Shown here: in pieces, positions 54,391 through 58,695 of the stretch
Layout: each line of letters opens with the position of its first letter
How positions within the stretch are numbered: the first letter of the stretch is position 1
Assembly: GCA_945861065.1 (NCBI GenBank)
Contig: CAMASI010000017.1
Coordinates: 1 to 58,695 of the forward strand
Length of the DNA: 58,695 nucleotides
Direction of reading: 5' to 3'
Source of the DNA: Klebsiella pneumoniae
Lineage (GTDB): Bacteria > Myxococcota_A > UBA796 > GCA-2862545
Program-made: the position numbers and the translations under genes
Notes under the pieces: generated by a model
Seen by the model: the letters and a program-made list of their open reading frames with translations, nothing else
Database searches by the model: none
What the model was told of the DNA's origin: nothing

Positions 54391-56307
54391 TCAAACGTCG
54401 AGATCGACCACGTTCTTGGCCCTGCCGGTAATAAAACGGTACCGGGTTTGTGGGTCCTTTCCCATCAGCTCTGAAATAACCTCGTCGGTGCGCAACGGGT
54501 CGTCAATACGAACCTGTTGAAGCCGCCGTCGCAAGGGGTCGAGGGTGGTCTCGAACAGCGTCCGCGGGGGCATTTCGCCCAAGCCCTTGAATCGGGTGAT
54601 TTCGGGCTTGAGGCGTGCCGGAATGGAGGCGAGGATCCGGTCCCGGTCCTTTTCGTCGAGCGCCCAATGGTCCTCACCCCCAGCGCTGATCCGAAACAGC
54701 GGCGGAAGCGCGAGGTACAGGTGTCCTTGATCGATAAGCGGGCGTAAGAACCGGAAGAAAAAGGTGAGGAGCAAGGTAGCGATGTGGTGGCCGTCGGAAT
54801 CGGCGTCCATCAGGAGCACGACCCGTTGGTAACGAAGTCGGTCGCCGCGATAATCAGCGCCCATGCCGCAGCCCAAGGCCACGACGATATTGGACAACTC
54901 CTCGTTCGACAGCAGCTTCTTGGCGTTTGCCTGCTCCGCATTAAGTACTTTCCCCCGGAGGGGCAGAACCGCCTGGGTACGTCGGTCGCGGGCCTGTTTG
55001 GCAGAACCGCCTGCACTGTCGCCTTCCACAAGGAACAATTCGCGTTCGCTGGGGTCGCTGGTTTGGCAGTCGGCGAGTTTGCCGGGCAGCGAAAGCCTGG
55101 AGGACGTGGCGGAGCGGGCTCGCACCTCGTTGGCAGCCGCCCTGGACGCCATTCGGGCGCGTGCCGCCGCCACCGCGCGTGCCACCACGGCCTCACCCAA
55201 GGAGCGATTGGCGTGTAACCATTGCTCTAAGGCTGGGCGGACCAGGGCTTCCACCGAGCCGCGGACGTCGGGGTTATTAAGTCGGCCCTTCGTCTGCCCT
55301 TGAAACTGGGGGTCCCGCATGCGTAAGGACAGCACGACGAACAGGCCTTCGCGCATATCCTCCGCGGTCAGGACGACCCCGCGCGGCGAAAGATCGTGTG
55401 TGTCTACGAAACTGCGCAGCGCTTTCGCGAGTGCGTCTCGGAAGCCCTGCTCGTGTGTGCCCCCGTCGACCGTATGGATTCCGTTGACGTAGCTCCATAC
55501 GCGTTCCGTGGTCGCCTCCGTCCACGCAATCGCCAACTCGAGTTTCACGCCGCCTTCGCGGTCGAGAAAAAAGCGACCCTCTACGCTACGGGCGACACCA
55601 TCGCGCGCCACCAACGTTTCTACATAATCCTGCACGCCACCGTCGAATTTGAATTCGTGGGATTTTCCGGCCGTCTGATCGCGAAACACAATTCGGAGGC
55701 CGCGGTGCAGGTAGGCACGAGTTTCGAGCGCATTCAAAATGCGATTGGCGTCGAACTGGACGTCTTCGAAAATCGATGAATCGGGTGTGAACGTGATGGT
55801 CGTGCCCGTGCCGCGTGCGGGACCCACCGCGGCCACCGGCGCCAGGGCGTGGCCTTTTCGGTAGGCCTGAAACCATTCCTGTCCGTCGCGTCGTACCCGG
55901 GCCTCGAGTTTTGAGGACAAAGCGTTCACCGCACTCGAGCCGACGCCGTGCAGCCCGCCAGACGCCTCGTACGAAGATCCTCCGAACTTCCCGCCGGCGT
56001 GGAGCGTCGTGAGCACGACTTCGAGCGCACTTTTTCCCATTTGTGGGTGGATATCTACCGGAATTCCACGGCCGTTGTCCTCCACCGTGATGCAGTCGCC
56101 GGTCTTGTGGAGTGTCACGATGATCGCCGTCGCGTGCCCGTTCATGGCTTCATCGACGGCGTTGTCGACGATTTCCCAGCACAGGTGGTGCAGGCCCGAC
56201 GCGCCGGTGCCACCGATATACATGCCGGGTCGTTTCCGGACGGCCTCGATGCCATCTAGAACCGCGATGTCGCGCGCGTTGTAGCTTGCGGGGCGGGTGG
56301 CCTTCAT
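54391..56307 (-). CDS. parE: DNA topoisomerase IV subunit B
   Basis: A 638-residue ATPase subunit. The ATG at 56307 overlaps the stop of the ParC gene (ATGA); upstream in-frame starts lie inside that gene. The ATPase domain shows [23 protein letters not shown] and [14 protein letters not shown]. The TOPRIM domain has [28 protein letters not shown] and [18 protein letters not shown]. Size and pairing with a co-transcribed A subunit favour topoisomerase IV over gyrase, though gyrase cannot be excluded by eye. It is convergent with msrA, three bases away. Confidence 0.9.
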   Translation of the reverse strand: MKATRPASYNARDIAVLDGIEAVRKRPGMYIGGTGASGLHHLCWEIVDNAVDEAMNGHATAIIVTLHKTGDCITVEDNGRGIPVDIHPQMGKSALEVVLTTLHAGGKFGGSSYEASGGLHGVGSSAVNALSSKLEARVRRDGQEWFQAYRKGHALAPVAAVGPARGTGTTITFTPDSSIFEDVQFDANRILNALETRAYLHRGLRIVFRDQTAGKSHEFKFDGGVQDYVETLVARDGVARSVEGRFFLDREGGVKLELAIAWTEATTERVWSYVNGIHTVDGGTHEQGFRDALAKALRSFVDTHDLSPRGVVLTAEDMREGLFVVLSLRMRDPQFQGQTKGRLNNPDVRGSVEALVRPALEQWLHANRSLGEAVVARAVAAARARMASRAAANEVRARSATSSRLSLPGKLADCQTSDPSERELFLVEGDSAGGSAKQARDRRTQAVLPLRGKVLNAEQANAKKLLSNEELSNIVVALGCGMGADYRGDRLRYQRVVLLMDADSDGHHIATLLLTFFFRFLRPLIDQGHLYLALPPLFRISAGGEDHWALDEKDRDRILASIPARLKPEITRFKGLGEMPPRTLFETTLDPLRRRLQQVRIDDPLRTDEVISELMGKDPQTRYRFITGRAKNVVDLDV

Positions 56308-58622
56308 TTCGCGTCCGCGGCTGGGTCTGTGGGCCCGAGCCAAACGTCCGGGCTTCGTTTCCATTCGTCGATCGAGCCGACCTGCAGGACAACACACCCT
56401 CGGCTTCCCCGCGTAGAGAGTCCGAAGGCGCGCTCGCTGACGTGGACCTCGCGTTTGCGATTGGTCACCACATCGACGCCGCCGTTGGCGTCGGGAGACA
56501 GCGCAAAGGCCATGACCTGGTCTCCATCCCGCAACTTGATCCCGGTCACCCCTTTGCCGGCTGCCTTGAGGATGGACACGTCGTCGGCGAGAAATACCAT
56601 CGCGCGCCCGCCCCGGGTGGCGATAGAAACGCGATCGCCGGGTCGGCACACGAGTACGCTGAACACGGCATCACCTTCATCGAGTCGCATCACTTTTCTG
56701 CCATTGCGGGTCGACGGTTCTTCGTGAAGTGACAGCGGGAAACGGAGGACGCGGCCTTGTTGGGTGAGTGCCATTCCGAAGGGACCCGCTGGGTCGTCCC
56801 CTACGGCTGGCGTGCTTCCCGGCAGGTGCCTGGCGTCGAAGGACACCACACCCACGACGCGTTCGCCGTCGGCGAAAGCGAAACGCCGCTGAACTGGCTC
56901 GCCGTGCCCTGACGTCGCCGGAATGTCGTCCACGCGGAGCACGAATGCACCGCCTTGGCTGCCGAAAAAGGCGACCGCCGTTCGCGTTCGTGCGCGAACG
57001 AGCCAACTGATTTCGTCGCCGTCGCGAACTCGGATACGCGCAAGGTCGGTAAAACTGGATTGGCGCTTGATCCACCCGTCGCGGGTCACGACGAGCACGG
57101 CATCCTCGTCGAGAATATAGGCGTCTTCCTGAAACGCCATTCGAGTCTCGGGAATACCGACGATTGTTCGCCGGGGCTGCTGGTAGGCATCCACGACTTG
57201 GGTCAGCTCGGTACGCACGAGGGACCAAAGGTCTGCGTCGGAGGCGAGGATCGCAACGAGTCTCGCGGCCTCTGCCGCTTTGTCGCGGAGTTCCTCCAGA
57301 ATCAGGGACAACTCCATGCGTGCGAGGCGATACAGCTTCAGCTCGAGCACGGCGTCGGCCTGCAGGTCGGAGAGGTCGAAACGTACGACGAGGCGCTCGT
57401 GGGCGTCGCGGCGGCCCTCCGAGGCGCGAATGAGGGCGATGGCCTCGTCCAACGCGTCAAATACGCGCGCAAAACCTTCGAGCACATGGATGCGCTCGTT
57501 GAGTTCTGCCAGGTCATAGGTGAGGCGCCGGCGCACGGTTTCGAAGCGGAAATCCAGCCAATGACGAATTGTGGCCACGAGATCGAGCCGCATGGGCGTC
57601 GCGACGTCGCTGCGTCCGGCCGTGGGCACCAAGGCCGTGAGATTGACAGGAAAGGTTGTTTGCAGGCCCGTTCGCTTGAACAGCCAAACCATGACCTCTT
57701 CCGGCGTGGCCCCCGGTCGCAGTTCGAGAACCACGCGCACGTCGTCGGTGGATTCGTCGCGTACGTCCACGACTTGCGGCAGGCGTTTCTCGCGCACATG
57801 ATCGGCGAGTTCTTCCACAAGTTTTTGTTTGTTGGCGCCATACGGGACGCTGTCGAGTACGACCTGCGATTTCCGACCGTCGCGTTCTACCGACCACGTC
57901 GCCTGGACTTTCAGGGAGCCCTGGCCCGTGCGGTACACCTGGCTCAACTCTTCGCGCGTGGCGACGATTCGGCCGCCGGTAGGGAAATCTGGGCCGGCGA
58001 CGTGGACCAGTAAATCGTCGACGGTGGCGTCAGGCGCGTCGATCAGGTGAATTGCCGCGGCCACGATCTCCCGAAGGTTGTGGGGCGGAATACGCGTCGC
58101 CATACCCACGGCGATTCCTTCGCAACCGTTGACAAGCAGGTTGGGAAACTGAGCGGGAAGAACGATGGGTTCGAATCGTTGCCCGTCGTAGGTCGGGCGA
58201 ACGTCCACAACGCGTTTTCGGAGCTCGCCAAGCAACTCACCGGCGATCGGTGACAATCGACACTCTGTGTACCGCATTGCGGCCGCAGGGTCGCCGTCGA
58301 GGGAGCCGAAGTTTCCCTGACCGTCGACCAACGGGTGCAACAGGGAAAACGATTGTGCCATCCGGACGAGGGCGTCGTAAATCGACGTGTCTCCGTGCGG
58401 ATGGTATTTGCCCATGACCTCGCCGACTACGGCGGCACATTTGCGGTAGCGCCCCGCATTGTGCAAGGACAACTCGTGCGCCATCGTGTACAAGATCCGG
58501 CGCTGCACGGGCTTCAGGCCGTCTCGAACGTCGGGCAGAGCGCGCGACGTGATGACTGACAATGCGTAATGGAGGTACCGCTCAGACGCCGCCTCGTGCA
58601 GCGTCACGGGCTCGACATGCAT
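56304..58622 (-). CDS. parC: DNA topoisomerase IV subunit A
   Basis: A 772-residue DNA-cleaving subunit with AAAGGAGA seven bases before its ATG. Catalytic Tyr118 is in [10 protein letters not shown]. The quinolone-resistance region [17 protein letters not shown] has Thr79 where E. coli GyrA has Ser83, and Asp83 where it has Asp87. A coiled-coil tower (residues about 370-470) and a C-terminal beta-pinwheel with degenerate blades ([19 protein letters not shown]) follow. No intact GyrA box (QRRGGKG) is seen, in keeping with ParC. Confidence 0.9.
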   Translation of the reverse strand: MHVEPVTLHEAASERYLHYALSVITSRALPDVRDGLKPVQRRILYTMAHELSLHNAGRYRKCAAVVGEVMGKYHPHGDTSIYDALVRMAQSFSLLHPLVDGQGNFGSLDGDPAAAMRYTECRLSPIAGELLGELRKRVVDVRPTYDGQRFEPIVLPAQFPNLLVNGCEGIAVGMATRIPPHNLREIVAAAIHLIDAPDATVDDLLVHVAGPDFPTGGRIVATREELSQVYRTGQGSLKVQATWSVERDGRKSQVVLDSVPYGANKQKLVEELADHVREKRLPQVVDVRDESTDDVRVVLELRPGATPEEVMVWLFKRTGLQTTFPVNLTALVPTAGRSDVATPMRLDLVATIRHWLDFRFETVRRRLTYDLAELNERIHVLEGFARVFDALDEAIALIRASEGRRDAHERLVVRFDLSDLQADAVLELKLYRLARMELSLILEELRDKAAEAARLVAILASDADLWSLVRTELTQVVDAYQQPRRTIVGIPETRMAFQEDAYILDEDAVLVVTRDGWIKRQSSFTDLARIRVRDGDEISWLVRARTRTAVAFFGSQGGAFVLRVDDIPATSGHGEPVQRRFAFADGERVVGVVSFDARHLPGSTPAVGDDPAGPFGMALTQQGRVLRFPLSLHEEPSTRNGRKVMRLDEGDAVFSVLVCRPGDRVSIATRGGRAMVFLADDVSILKAAGKGVTGIKLRDGDQVMAFALSPDANGGVDVVTNRKREVHVSERAFGLSTRGSRGCVVLQVGSIDEWKRSPDVWLGPTDPAADAK

Positions 58623-58695
58623 CAGGCGGTCTCCTTTATCTCAAGAACCCGAATTCCGAGAATGTGATAAATCGTATAAAAGGGGAGCGCGATGG
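58623..58695. promoter_or_regulatory. Upstream region of parC, possible divergent start
   Basis: The last 73 bases hold the parC leader, with its AAAGGAGA at 58630-58637 on the minus strand, and an AT-rich stretch (GTGATAAATCGTATAAAA) that is the likely promoter core. On the plus strand AGGGGAG at 58681-58687 precedes an ATG at 58692, so a divergent gene may begin at the window edge. It is too short to identify. Confidence 0.4.

Noticed and set aside
54391..58622. DNA gyrase (gyrB/gyrA) assignment
   Set aside because: The B subunit is 638 residues, the A subunit lacks an intact GyrA box, and the two are coupled, all favouring topoisomerase IV. Certainty is moderate.

Overview
The window is high-GC DNA that looks like a Myxococcota (former Deltaproteobacteria) chromosome or a close relative. 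The grounds are the MopE-type Asp/Cys repeats with a MYXO-CTERM-like tail (47772-50429), several FG-GAP/VCBS surface proteins, a large iterative PKS beside a type III PKS, and a standard chromosomal core (rpoD, dnaG, murA, topoisomerase IV, maeB, rnpB). No plasmid, phage, rRNA or CRISPR signal was seen. Many adjacent genes overlap by exactly four bases (ATGA, GTGA or TTGA), and I used this to settle several starts.

Layout. (1) 151-9731, minus strand: a type III PKS coupled to a 2164-residue type I PKS with an N-terminal flavoprotein domain, preceded by an S9 peptidase. (2) 9791-14779: proC, a lipoprotein hydrolase, an FG-GAP lipoprotein, a divergent Lgt-like protein and a small two-haem lipoprotein. 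(3) 14782-16377: an ISKra4-like insertion sequence. (4) 16512-19719: a DctPQM TRAP transporter. (5) 19762-28254: a coupled operon tetR-tolC-MFP-RND-uvrA2, resembling a drug export and protection system, with a 9-bp inverted-repeat operator candidate upstream. (6) 28431-31656: two nucleotide-sugar enzymes and a glycosyltransferase, all overlapping. (7) 31659-32434: a compact cassette in which a four-helix-bundle (S23/IVP-like) gene with an in-frame amber codon lies between oppositely oriented G-rich hexamer arrays and inverted arms, followed by a 20-bp palindrome and a long hairpin. (8) 32433-43580: maeB, rnpB, a zinc-ribbon coiled-coil gene, a CAU tRNA, rpoD, dnaG, murA, a TrmJ-like methylase and a DnaK-like protein. 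(9) 43666-54387: a fatty acid hydroxylase family protein, an unknown membrane protein and a run of exported proteins (GH36-like, MopE-like, hydrolase, CRTAC1-like, MsrB, MsrA). (10) 54391-58622: topoisomerase IV ParE and ParC.

The most unusual items are the PKS I/III pair with its fused flavoprotein reductase, the four-helix-bundle cassette, the operon joining a UvrA2 protein to an RND pump, and a repeated use of extremely short, tryptophan-rich, uncharged lipoprotein-like N-termini (for example MWFMLAAC, MWWAWAC, MWLWFAC). In two of these cases an in-frame stop immediately upstream rules out a longer signal peptide.

Limits: everything was read by eye. Family names rest on motifs and length, and no alignment or structure search was run.
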